Shown piece by piece: positions 45,901 through 53,264 of a stretch of DNA of 64,000 nt. The first letter of the stretch is position 1, and each line of letters begins with the position of its first letter. A program made the translations under genes and the position numbers. The stretch is taken from the NCBI RefSeq assembly GCF_000733295.1, contig NZ_JPMI01000378.1, positions 169,584 through 233,583 on the forward strand, given 5' to 3'. Source of the DNA: Archangium violaceum Cb vi76 (GTDB lineage Bacteria; Myxococcota; Myxococcia; Myxococcales; Myxococcaceae). The notes beneath the pieces were generated by a model. The model was given only the letters and a program-made list of their open reading frames with translations, did no database searches and was not told the origin of the DNA.

Positions 45901-47870
45901 ATGTGCCGCTCTGGCACTCGGAGGAACTGAAGAAGCTCGCCGCGGTGGGGTGGTTGCCGGCGCGTGAGACGCAGGAGTCCCGGCGCGTGGGCGAGCTCCT
46001 CCACGCTGGCGCGGTGCAGCGGGGCTATGGCAAGGACGCGGTGGACCTGCACGTCCTGTCCTCGAGCGCCTCGGAATGGCGGCTGAAGATCGCCTCGGGG
46101 AAGTTCAACGATGGCGTGTTCGCGCAGCCCGTGGAGGTGCCCGGCTGGGGCGAGTGGCGCCTGGATGAGCCCAATGCGACGGCGCTTGGTGAGCTGAAGA
46201 TCCAGGGGCTCGAGCCCGCGCTCCTGAATACCTCCAAGCCTTCGCAGGACGGCTCGCAACCCCTGATACCCGATGCGGCGCTGGTCAGTGGAAAGGATGG
46301 AACCTTCTCCTGGCGGATCGCGTTCCGTGCCAATTGCCCCAGGCTCCTCCGAGGTTGGATCCTCCTGCGCAAGTGGAAGGGCCGGGTCACTGGCGAGCTT
46401 CCGAAGGATGCCGCTGCCTTCGAGACCGCCGGGGTGGCGATTCCCATCGTGGCGCGGGAGGACACGGCCCTCAAGGAGGAGGCCGGTTTCGCCGTGGTCG
46501 ATGGTTTCGTGAAGCAGGGGACCGTCAAGAACGTCAGCACCTATGTCACGCAGCACTTCACGTACAAGGAGTTCCTCGATGCGGCCAAGGGGCAGAAGCT
46601 CGCCACTGGTTCCGAGCCCCTGATTGCCTGGGAGCTGGTCGAGGCGGTGGAGCGCATCCGGAGTGGGTATGCGGCACGCCAGGCGGTGACCTTGCTCGGG
46701 CTCTCCGAGGATGGGCTCTCCGTCCAGCTTCGGGCCGCCAACCCGGAGAAGCTGCGCGAGGCCGTGGACAACGCGAAGGCTGACGGCTGGATCGACGAGG
46801 CCGAGGATGCGGGAAAGGGCGAGCGCCGCATCCGGGTGAAGGCGCCGCGGGAGAGCCAACACCCTGGTGAGCTCGTGATCGAGTTCGATGCGAACGAGGT
46901 CTTCACCGAGCTGCGCAAGGAGTTCTCCCATGAGGAGCTGATGGCCGTGCAATTCGGCTGCTTCTTCCCGAATGGAGGAAGCGCGCTGGATGGACGGCTC
47001 CTCGCGTCGGACACACTCGGCAAGAGGTGTGAGCAGGTGAAGTTGGAAGAGCTGAAGGGGCAGGCCCGGGGCGGTTCCCTGGAGCAGTGGTCGACGGGGA
47101 TCTCGGAGGTGCTGCACAGCCCCATGTTCGGAGAGCCGCAGGTCCAGCTCACCAGCAAGGGCGCCCAGGTCTGTGTGCCGCTGCTCGGAGGAGATGCGAA
47201 CTTCTGGAAGGCGGCCCAGCCGAACATCACCTTTGGAAGCGATGCGCTCGACAAGAAAGCGAAGTCGCTCGTCCTGCCCAATCCGCTACGTGTCGTGCGG
47301 GCGTTGGACTTCAGCGACAAGGCCTTGAAGGGGAAGCAGCTGGCCATCTCGGCCGCCGTCAAGAAGAAGGACGTGCCCCTGAAGGCCGAGCGCATCGACG
47401 TCCAGCCCTCGAAGGAAATCGGATACGACATGGAGCCGAGCGCCTCGTTCCAGGCGCAGCCGGCGCTGTTCGACCCCTTCGTCCTGACGGTCTCGCTCTC
47501 GACGAACGCGGTCCCCGCCAGCAGGGGCTTCAAGCTGGAACTCACCACTTCCTCGGGGACGCTCCTGAAGCTCCCGGCGGACTGCATCTCCTACGAGCTG
47601 CGGCGCAAGGCGGGAGGCGGCGTGACGGACTCGAAGGGTGTCTTCCGCGCCAAGGTGGACGTGAGTGACGTCGCCGAGGCACTCAAGGGCGAGAAAGCGT
47701 ACAAGCTCCGTGTCGTGCCCGTGGAGAAGGCGGACGAGGCCCTGGCCTGCGAGGAGGAACTCTCCATTCCCGAGCCCCTCGAGCAGAAGGAGCCGCAGGA
47801 GGTGCTGGGTGATTTCCCCGGCATGTGGCCGGACGGCCGGGGTGTGTTCATGACGAGCGGGAGGGCCTGA
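42945..47870 (+). CDS. Giant multidomain protein with C39-, M23- and M15-like peptidoglycan modules
   Basis: This 1641-aa protein has no signal peptide. Residues 1-300 look like a C39-type cysteine peptidase: C46 in DWCGRTSC, H203 in PIHLILITGY and D227 in VADPAT. Around 405-660 is an M23/LytM-like region (LAPGYVVAVRLAN, SFILVRHDVE, FYSLYMHL at 506-513, GELLGYLDD, FLHWEV at 652-657), but the HxH of M23 reads FLH, so it is probably inactive or substrate-binding. Around 1195-1340 is an M15-like segment (QHFTYKEFL, H1204; LIAWELVEAVERI). The C-terminal part has beta domains, one (FWKAAQPNITF, near 1420) related to the next gene. A one-base gap separates it from that gene. Role inferred: cell-wall attack or remodelling. 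Confidence 0.75.
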   Translation: MSQNSRYWPDWKYELPDKLLAALDEYHILKVPLLGQHYPKGPSDWCGRTSCSMAFNYYQLVQGGDFESRFITHWNGGQQGRFVDLRYPGGQRAFHTKPVNGPPGINLDGYAVSDPAYKGGDVAVVAPPSDFTKGQFNASTILGFSFGVVLPYDLSNRKVQAARIANTPSLIESHLATVLEAVSSNNPVIFYSGFSMRRSAPIHLILITGYAYLKDDTGRHLWLAVADPATHETKIKAGMYSVPSPKTSHDLDALAQLSGKHDMIRVISGNWNEAKASLVLIRARKLFEENTVSSVRDDLYMDYNGPNKGGAFIYSHRQTPAPPECIFTNVSYSAAYPMDGRKERYRPVNCYAMTEEAAKGLFPLGSQRNLHSGVHLELSSFSRAPPPPPPENTASSAAPASVPQAQHREVRCLAPGYVVAVRLANALPESKQSPASGDAAAKTSDDGQGAKKGLEANELSREFAGNHNSFILVRHDVEEFIPKKPQDQSQEQTPQQKQEPKRFSFYSLYMHLVPPDWKKAGTYQDVAWLKVLARRDGSLSVLDPRHEAFQQVRWLQGALEGADSKEEIATKKGGSFSTIGSELSKPQTFQLGDEKEGFIRAVFKQPDRDLSELHQSLIAGEVVTLCHPYLKVRAGELLGYLDDKSEAVGQGFLHWEVLAPSEPGQLKQFLQFAEEKLGLSSGGKPFFQLFEEKEQNNYFDPPAAQSGSERTGELESLLKLAPVLEQLGDEEKKLLDGFKDTYNQGLLRRLLGSSRTMPFYSPGSEDKPAEEKVLGYPVDVLLENYKNCLPSGSYKLRFTFDPPSLAPVEVDYDGRKTRLRIIVPAMARKIFVQPVTPGSLFLQSGSAPAKDERLKKDVEHFKALTSVRWRNVVLRHLNEWSPDNIVKQVLEHLKARKQLVLGSDVLEATDEKGAKEIIQKYADAIGWWANKEKPVLGPQGNEKPLFADNPDGEQLPKNTLLDNPHPVTFAWLLMLLTRHNFIQFSDVPLWHSEELKKLAAVGWLPARETQESRRVGELLHAGAVQRGYGKDAVDLHVLSSSASEWRLKIASGKFNDGVFAQPVEVPGWGEWRLDEPNATALGELKIQGLEPALLNTSKPSQDGSQPLIPDAALVSGKDGTFSWRIAFRANCPRLLRGWILLRKWKGRVTGELPKDAAAFETAGVAIPIVAREDTALKEEAGFAVVDGFVKQGTVKNVSTYVTQHFTYKEFLDAAKGQKLATGSEPLIAWELVEAVERIRSGYAARQAVTLLGLSEDGLSVQLRAANPEKLREAVDNAKADGWIDEAEDAGKGERRIRVKAPRESQHPGELVIEFDANEVFTELRKEFSHEELMAVQFGCFFPNGGSALDGRLLASDTLGKRCEQVKLEELKGQARGGSLEQWSTGISEVLHSPMFGEPQVQLTSKGAQVCVPLLGGDANFWKAAQPNITFGSDALDKKAKSLVLPNPLRVVRALDFSDKALKGKQLAISAAVKKKDVPLKAERIDVQPSKEIGYDMEPSASFQAQPALFDPFVLTVSLSTNAVPASRGFKLELTTSSGTLLKLPADCISYELRRKAGGGVTDSKGVFRAKVDVSDVAEALKGEKAYKLRVVPVEKADEALACEEELSIPEPLEQKEPQEVLGDFPGMWPDGRGVFMTSGRA

Positions 47871-47871
47871 C

Positions 47872-50358
47872 ATGGCGACCGAAGCGCAAGTGGCTGCTCC
47901 TCTCGAAGTGCGGCTCGAGCCGGGCGCCGAGGGCGTCATCCGCCTGGTGGCCGTGGCCCCCATTACCCTCAACCTCTCCCTCTCTCCCGCGGACATCCGG
48001 CAGGAGGGGCGTCTCTACAAGGTCACCCTGCGGGGGACTCAGAAGAACCTGCCAGCGGATGCGACGTGCCGCGTGCTCATCACGGCGGAGTCGCTCGGAG
48101 AGCCACGGCAGTCCGAGATCGGCGCGGTCCCCATGAAGATCAACGGGGACTCCTGCACCATCGACGTGGAGATCGACACCTTCGCGTCGGGCCTCTTCGG
48201 AGAGGCCAAGGCCCAGCTCTCCGTCGTCCCGGACTTCCCGTTCACCACTCCCCATGCGGTCTCGGGTCTGCTGCCGTTCAACAACCCGCTGGATGTCACG
48301 GGGGCCAGCCCCGGCAAGGTCCTTCTCGGCAGGCTGCTGAAGCTCAAGCCGGTGCTCAGCCGGAAGTTCGAGAAGGCCCGGCTCAAACTCTCCGTCTTCC
48401 ACGGTGGAACCATCGAGTCCGGCAAGCTCTCCGACTCCCTGGCCTGGTCCATCTTCGAGTGGAGCATGGAGGAGGACGACACGCAGGAGTGGCGGGTCGG
48501 CTGCGCCGAGAGCGGCGGCGAGTACCTGCTGACCTACCTCGAGAAGCACCAGGACGAGTACAGCTTCGATCTCCTGCTCGAGGTCGTCCAGGAGACCGAG
48601 GGGCAGGAAGTGGGCTACCTGGTCTGGAAGCGGCCCAAGGCCGTTTCCTTCCCGAAGCCGAAGCTGACGAGCTTCGAGGTCAGCAATGGAAGCGTTCTCG
48701 CGAAGGTGGAGAACGTGGACCCGGGTTTCCGCCTCCCGCTCGAGCTGACGCTCTGGCAGTACGGGCTGCACGACCTCGATTCCGTGGTCCGCACCCTGTT
48801 GATGAATCCCATCTCGCGGCCGGCGTTGGCGGAGGCGTCGTCCTCGGAGTACTTCTGGGAACTGCTCATGCCCACCCTGGGGATGTCGCAGGTGCAGCTC
48901 TTCGCCCTGCTGCGGATTCCCAAGACGTTGTCGGGCACCGATTCCTACGTCCCCGTCAGCGCGGTGATGGACTACGACGCGTCCAGGTTCCTCACCTTCG
49001 ATGATGACCAGCTCTGGCTCGAGCCTCCTCCGAAGAAGGGCTCGAAGCAGCCCAAGCAGAAGAAGACGCCCAAGGACCTGGCCACCGCCATTGCTTCCCA
49101 GGAGTTGAAGGACACCCCGTCGCGGGCTCCTCACTTCGGGTCTATCTCGACCGGCGTGCGGGACAACCAGCTGCTCGTGTCCATCAAGCTCGTGGGCGAT
49201 GGGGGGTACTGGAAGGCCGCCGAGCCCGTCTTCTCCCTGTATGACGAGGCCGGTCAGACCGAGCTCATGAAGCTCACCGTCAAGCCCGCGGAGCGGAACC
49301 CCCGCTACCTCGAGGCGCTCGTTCCCCTGGAGGATCCGAACCTCCTCGGCAAGAAGGTGCGCATCCGCGGCCAGGTCACCGAGCCGGGCGCCAACCTCTG
49401 GGACGAGCTGGTCGCCGCCCCGCCGGCGTTCTCCGTTCCCTACGAGGGCGTTCCCCGGTTGAGCGACCTGTCGGTGCGCTTCGTGGAGCTCACCGATGCC
49501 ACGTGCCACATGCTGGTGCGGTGTCAGGCGCGGCATGTCCCGAATGGGAAGAAGGGCAGCACGCTCGGGTTCCGCCTCTATGAATACTTCTCGGGCTTGA
49601 AGGACCCGGTGCTGCTGTCGCGGGTCCCGTTCCGGTACGACGTCGCGCTCGGCGCCGGAGGCCAGTGTGACTCCCAGGGACGGTTGGTGGCTCGAATCAC
49701 CGACCAGGAAGTGGTCCGGAAGCTGCGGGGCCCGGGCAGGTTCAAGCTCGAGGCCTGCGTGTTGGACAACGAGGGCAAGGTCCTGTCCACCGAGGTCCAC
49801 TCCGTCTCCACGACCCTCGGGGATTCGCCCCGGAAGATCGAGGGCACCATGGTCTGGGGGTCCAAGGTCTCGGCGGAGTTCAGGAAGAAGGTGCTGGTCA
49901 TCTGCGACCTCCTGAAAATCCAGCCGGATGACCTGATGGCCTGCATGGCTTTCGAGACGGGAGCGACGTTCCTGGCCAGCAAGCAGAACAACGCGGGCGG
50001 TCAGGCGTATGGCCTCATCCAGTTCACCCCGAGCGGCACGGAAGGCCTCGGGAAGACAGTGGATGAATTGAAGGTGATGACCGAGCTCGAGCAGCTCGAT
50101 TACGTCTACAAATACATGGACCGCTGCATCAAGGCGAAGGGGCCGCTCAAGACCCGGAGCGACGTCTACATGGCCATCATCTGTCCCGAGGCCGTGGGCA
50201 AGCCGGAGACCTATACGTGCTACTCGGCGGCGAGCAGTCCGCGTGCCTACGAGAAGAACAAGGGGCTGGATGTGGCGAAGAAGGGCTACATCACCAAGGC
50301 GGATGCGACGGCTCCGGTGGACAAGGCCTTCCAGGACGGTCAGCTCTCCCGGGTGTGA
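47872..50358 (+). CDS. Large beta-repeat protein with C-terminal lysozyme-like domain
   Basis: An 828-aa protein, starting ATG one base after the previous stop. Residues 1-660 are tandem beta (Ig-like) domains with no signal peptide. One segment near 420-500 (HFGSISTGVRDNQLLVSIKL, then YWKAAEPVFSLYDE) resembles part of the 1641-aa neighbour. The last 170 residues form a transglycosylase-like (SLT/lysozyme) domain: E695 in CMAFETGATF is the candidate catalytic acid, followed by NNAGGQAYGLIQFTPSGTEGL, the typical QAYGLIQF motif of phage and predatory lysozymes. It would cut the glycan chain while its neighbour acts on peptide bonds. Confidence 0.75.
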   Translation: MATEAQVAAPLEVRLEPGAEGVIRLVAVAPITLNLSLSPADIRQEGRLYKVTLRGTQKNLPADATCRVLITAESLGEPRQSEIGAVPMKINGDSCTIDVEIDTFASGLFGEAKAQLSVVPDFPFTTPHAVSGLLPFNNPLDVTGASPGKVLLGRLLKLKPVLSRKFEKARLKLSVFHGGTIESGKLSDSLAWSIFEWSMEEDDTQEWRVGCAESGGEYLLTYLEKHQDEYSFDLLLEVVQETEGQEVGYLVWKRPKAVSFPKPKLTSFEVSNGSVLAKVENVDPGFRLPLELTLWQYGLHDLDSVVRTLLMNPISRPALAEASSSEYFWELLMPTLGMSQVQLFALLRIPKTLSGTDSYVPVSAVMDYDASRFLTFDDDQLWLEPPPKKGSKQPKQKKTPKDLATAIASQELKDTPSRAPHFGSISTGVRDNQLLVSIKLVGDGGYWKAAEPVFSLYDEAGQTELMKLTVKPAERNPRYLEALVPLEDPNLLGKKVRIRGQVTEPGANLWDELVAAPPAFSVPYEGVPRLSDLSVRFVELTDATCHMLVRCQARHVPNGKKGSTLGFRLYEYFSGLKDPVLLSRVPFRYDVALGAGGQCDSQGRLVARITDQEVVRKLRGPGRFKLEACVLDNEGKVLSTEVHSVSTTLGDSPRKIEGTMVWGSKVSAEFRKKVLVICDLLKIQPDDLMACMAFETGATFLASKQNNAGGQAYGLIQFTPSGTEGLGKTVDELKVMTELEQLDYVYKYMDRCIKAKGPLKTRSDVYMAIICPEAVGKPETYTCYSAASSPRAYEKNKGLDVAKKGYITKADATAPVDKAFQDGQLSRV

Positions 50359-50398
50359 GGAGAAAAGAAAACAGGAGGGCCCGCTGTTGGAGAGCCAG

Positions 50399-50680
50399 AT
50401 GAACCCTCAGCTGCTCCTCCAGGACTCCGCCTCGTTCCGGCGCACGGTGGTGATGATGGTGCTGATCGCCATCCTGCTCTTCGACTGGCAGCCGGACTCC
50501 CGCCTGCTCAGCGCGCCAGCCCGGAGGCGTGAGGATGACCGGCCCCTTCCCGAGGATGGGAGCGAGGTAGCCGCTCCCGCCGCGAGGACTCCCCGTGCCG
50601 CACACCTGGTGGAGTCGCCGCCCCGGCCCCTGCCCGGCGTGCGGCAGGCGGCGCGGCGCCGTCCCGGGCGACACGGCTGA
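50399..50680 (+). CDS. Small single-pass membrane protein
   Basis: A 93-aa protein with one clear membrane helix (RRTVVMMVLIAILLFDW, about 15-31) and a long Pro/Arg/Ala-rich tail with no fold evident (about 40-93). ATG 50399 has GGAG 8 nt upstream. It follows the lysozyme-like gene by 40 bp and converges with the EamA gene. The size and topology resemble holin- or spanin-like helpers of wall-lytic proteins, but this is inference; the tail could also be partly non-functional sequence. Confidence 0.5.
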   Translation: MNPQLLLQDSASFRRTVVMMVLIAILLFDWQPDSRLLSAPARRREDDRPLPEDGSEVAAPAARTPRAAHLVESPPRPLPGVRQAARRRPGRHG

Positions 50681-50695
50681 GTCCCGGCGGAAGGC

Positions 50696-51568
50696 TCACC
50701 GCGAGGGTGACGGGGCCTTCCGCTGTCGCGCGAGCAGCGCCAGGAACACGCCGCACAGCAGCGCCGAGCCCGCTCCCACCAGCCGCGCCGTCAGCGTCTC
50801 GCCGAGCAGCAGCACCCCGCCCACCGCCGCCACCACCGGCACCGCGAGCTGCACCACCGCCGCCCGCATCGCCGTCAGGTGCGGCAGCGCCGCGTACCAC
50901 AGGCTGTAGCCCACCCCCGATGCCAACGCCCCCGACGCGACCGCGAGTCCCGCTCCCTCTACCGTCGCTCGCGGTGCTCCCAGGAACAGCGGGGCCAGCA
51001 GGGACAGCGCGAGCGTCATGGGCACACCGCGCAGGAAGTTGTCCGCCGTCGCCGCCAGCGGGTCCGCGTTGCCTCGTCCTCGCAGGGAGTAGATGCCCCA
51101 CGCCACCCCCGCTCCCGCCATCAGGGTGGCTCCGAGCGCGTCCGGTGCCGTGGCTCCCGGCAGGCGCAGCACGATGAGCCCTCCGAGCGCCATCGCCAGC
51201 CCCAGCCACTCGAGTGCCCGTGGGCGCTCGCCCCGGAAGAGCCCTATCCCCAGCATCGTCGCCTGCACGCAGCCGAAGAGGATGAGCGCGCCCACTCCCG
51301 CCGGGATTCGCACGTACGCCAGCGAGAAGCCCGCCGCGTAGGCGAACAGCGCCAGCCCCGAACCCCACGAGCCTCTGCGTTCCGTGCTTCTGTTGCCGCG
51401 CACCCGTAACAGGAGCCACAGGACGAGGGCTCCTGATGCCAGGCGGATGCTCGTGAAGCTCGCCGCGTCGATTCTCCACGCTCCGTTCTCGAGCGCGGCT
51501 CGGCACAGCAGGGAATTGGCCGCGAAGCCGATCAGCGCGAGGACCGTGAGCACTCCCGTCTTCCACAT
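50696..51568 (-). CDS. EamA/DMT-family transporter
   Basis: A 290-aa protein with ten hydrophobic helices in two homologous five-helix halves, typical of the EamA (RhaT/DMT) exporter family; GVGYSLWYAALPHLTAMRAAVVQLAVPVVAAVGG near the C-terminus is the second-repeat signature. Substrate unknown (metabolite or amino acid). ATG 51568 begins directly with MWKTGVLTVLALIGFAANSLL; the open frame upstream is repeat sequence. Two palindromic repeats lie just upstream, between it and the outer-membrane gene. Confidence 0.85.
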   Translation of the reverse strand: MWKTGVLTVLALIGFAANSLLCRAALENGAWRIDAASFTSIRLASGALVLWLLLRVRGNRSTERRGSWGSGLALFAYAAGFSLAYVRIPAGVGALILFGCVQATMLGIGLFRGERPRALEWLGLAMALGGLIVLRLPGATAPDALGATLMAGAGVAWGIYSLRGRGNADPLAATADNFLRGVPMTLALSLLAPLFLGAPRATVEGAGLAVASGALASGVGYSLWYAALPHLTAMRAAVVQLAVPVVAAVGGVLLLGETLTARLVGAGSALLCGVFLALLARQRKAPSPSR

Positions 51569-51591
51569 GGCTCGATGACCCTCACCCTGAC

Positions 51592-51678
51592 CCTCTCCCA
51601 GAGGGAGAGGGGATTGACGCGGTGGCGAACCCGGGGGACGGGCACCCTCACCCCGTCCCTCTCCCGAGGGGAGAGGGG
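51592..51678. repeat. Two palindromic intergenic repeats (copies at 51592-51612 and 51658-51678)
   Basis: Both copies have the core CCCTCTCCC-N3-GGGAGAGGG with perfect 9-bp stems (loops AGA and GAG). The second copy carries the same upstream bases (caccctcaccccgt) as the element at 12232-12252. They lie downstream of the outer-membrane protein stop and upstream of the EamA start, so one could terminate the former transcript. Confidence 0.75.
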
Positions 51679-51681
51679 TGT

Positions 51682-52917
51682 TCATCTCCACAGACCCACC
51701 GAGATTCCGAAGTCCGAGTAGCGTCTCGAGACGTCGAACGACGCCGTCAGCGCCCAGTCATCCAGATATCTGAACAGGAAGAGCTCGAAGCCCCCCGTCA
51801 CGTGGGCCCTTGGCAGGTGGTCCTTGAACGGTGAGGGCTCGATGAAGGCTCCCAGTCTCGTTCGGAGTCGTCCCGGCCAGGTTTCGTGTTCCACTCCCAC
51901 CCTGGGTTGCAGCATCCCTGACACGCCCACCTTCTCCGGCGCCGAGAGCACCGTGAACGAGCGCACCGGCACCGCGTTCTCCGCCGGCGAGATGAAGTCC
52001 GCCTGCGCGCTGATGAGCCACTGGCCCGCCAGCCCTTGCGTTCCTTCCTCGGCCGGTACCTCCGAGAAGTGGTCTCCCTCCAGCATCTGCCGGCGCGCCG
52101 CGGGCGAGAGCTGGTTGTAACGCTCGGCGCCCTCTCCCAGTCTCCAGCTCGCTCCCACTGACATCACCGCCGGTGACACCACCGCCGAGTACAACTGCCG
52201 GCCCGCCAGGAAGGGCACCTGTCCCTCACCTCGTCTCCATGCGCCCACCACCTCCGGTCTCACCGACACCCCCACCCGGTACGCGCGCCCGTGCGGCCGG
52301 TACAGCATGTCCAGCGCCAACCCCGTGTCGCCGTAACGCCAGTCGCCCTCCGGCTTGTGGCTGAAGACCGCCTGTGCGCTGTAGATGCCGAAGCCGATGA
52401 TGAAGTCGTCCCGCCCCAGCGCCACCGCTCCCGCCAACGAGGACTGCACCAGCGATACGCGGATGCGGTCACTCGAGTCGCAGAGCACCGTGTTGCAGTA
52501 GGCCACCTGGTAGTTGCGCAGCGAGAAGCCCAGCCCGAAGTTGCGGTACTGCAGCATCACCGCGCCCTGGAGCTGCAACGTCTCCGGCGCGTCGTCCGGT
52601 TGGCCGTCGTTGTCCAGGTCCTCGCCCTTCACCTTCGCCAGCGGCAGGTTCATCCAGGACAGCGTGACGCCCACGTCCCAGTCCCGGTCCAGCCTCGGCC
52701 CGCGGTGCGCCAGCGCCGCCTGGTTGTGCGTGAAGCCCGCCACGCCCTCGGCGATGCCCACGTACGCCCCACCCAGCCCCACCACCCGCGACGAGCCCAT
52801 CAGCACGCCCGAGTTCAGGTACAGCCGCTCCGGCCGGGTGGCCTCGGGCACCTCCTCCTGTGCCCGCGCCACCGCCCCCGCCAGCAGCACCCCGACGACC
52901 ATGAGTGCTGCCCGCAT
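51682..52917 (-). CDS. Outer-membrane beta-barrel protein (FadL/PorV-like)
   Basis: The 411-aa product has a signal peptide (LMVVGVLLAGAVARA) and a motif GLGGAYVGIAEGVAGFTHNQAAL near 43-66 typical of FadL-like and PorV-like outer-membrane barrels, in which the N-terminus plugs the pore. The rest is alternating beta strands ending in FDVSRRYSDFGISVGLWR. Two cysteines in QVAYCNTVLCDSS could form a surface disulfide loop. It begins on the base where the PCD stop starts (1-bp overlap), so the two are co-translated. It probably moves hydrophobic molecules or stabilises a surface complex. Confidence 0.8.
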   Translation of the reverse strand: MRAALMVVGVLLAGAVARAQEEVPEATRPERLYLNSGVLMGSSRVVGLGGAYVGIAEGVAGFTHNQAALAHRGPRLDRDWDVGVTLSWMNLPLAKVKGEDLDNDGQPDDAPETLQLQGAVMLQYRNFGLGFSLRNYQVAYCNTVLCDSSDRIRVSLVQSSLAGAVALGRDDFIIGFGIYSAQAVFSHKPEGDWRYGDTGLALDMLYRPHGRAYRVGVSVRPEVVGAWRRGEGQVPFLAGRQLYSAVVSPAVMSVGASWRLGEGAERYNQLSPAARRQMLEGDHFSEVPAEEGTQGLAGQWLISAQADFISPAENAVPVRSFTVLSAPEKVGVSGMLQPRVGVEHETWPGRLRTRLGAFIEPSPFKDHLPRAHVTGGFELFLFRYLDDWALTASFDVSRRYSDFGISVGLWR

Positions 52918-53231
52918 CAGCCCTGCTTCACGACCTGGGTGAAGTGCGTGTCCGCCTCGGCCGCCAGCTTCGTGTCACGCCACGTCAGCCCTCCCGCGTC
53001 GTGCGTCACCAGCGCCAGCGTCACCTTGCGCCAACGGATGTCGATGTCCGGGTGGTGGTCCGCCGCCTCGGCGGCCTTCGCCACCCGGCTCACGAACTCG
53101 ATGCCCGCCAGGAAGCTCGGCGCCTCGTACGTGCGGCGGATCATCCCGCCCTCGTGCTTCCACTCGGGGTGCTCCGTGAGGAACTGCTTCAGCGCCTCGG
53201 GGGTCAACTGCGTGCGGTCATGGGCCATCAC
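52917..53231 (-). CDS. phhB: Pterin-4a-carbinolamine dehydratase
   Basis: A 104-aa PCD protein that recycles tetrahydrobiopterin by dehydrating pterin-4a-carbinolamine, usually for phenylalanine hydroxylase. The active-site EAADHHPDIDIRW contains the His-His-Pro motif, and the small size is standard. No phenylalanine hydroxylase is nearby. ATG 53231 is chosen. Its stop overlaps the outer-membrane gene start, and glycerol kinase lies 33 bp upstream, so glpK-PCD-OMP may form one operon despite unrelated functions. Confidence 0.92.
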   Translation of the reverse strand: MMAHDRTQLTPEALKQFLTEHPEWKHEGGMIRRTYEAPSFLAGIEFVSRVAKAAEAADHHPDIDIRWRKVTLALVTHDAGGLTWRDTKLAAEADTHFTQVVKQG

Positions 53232-53264
53232 TCGTCTCCTCTATCGCAACCGGGGGCCGCTGTC

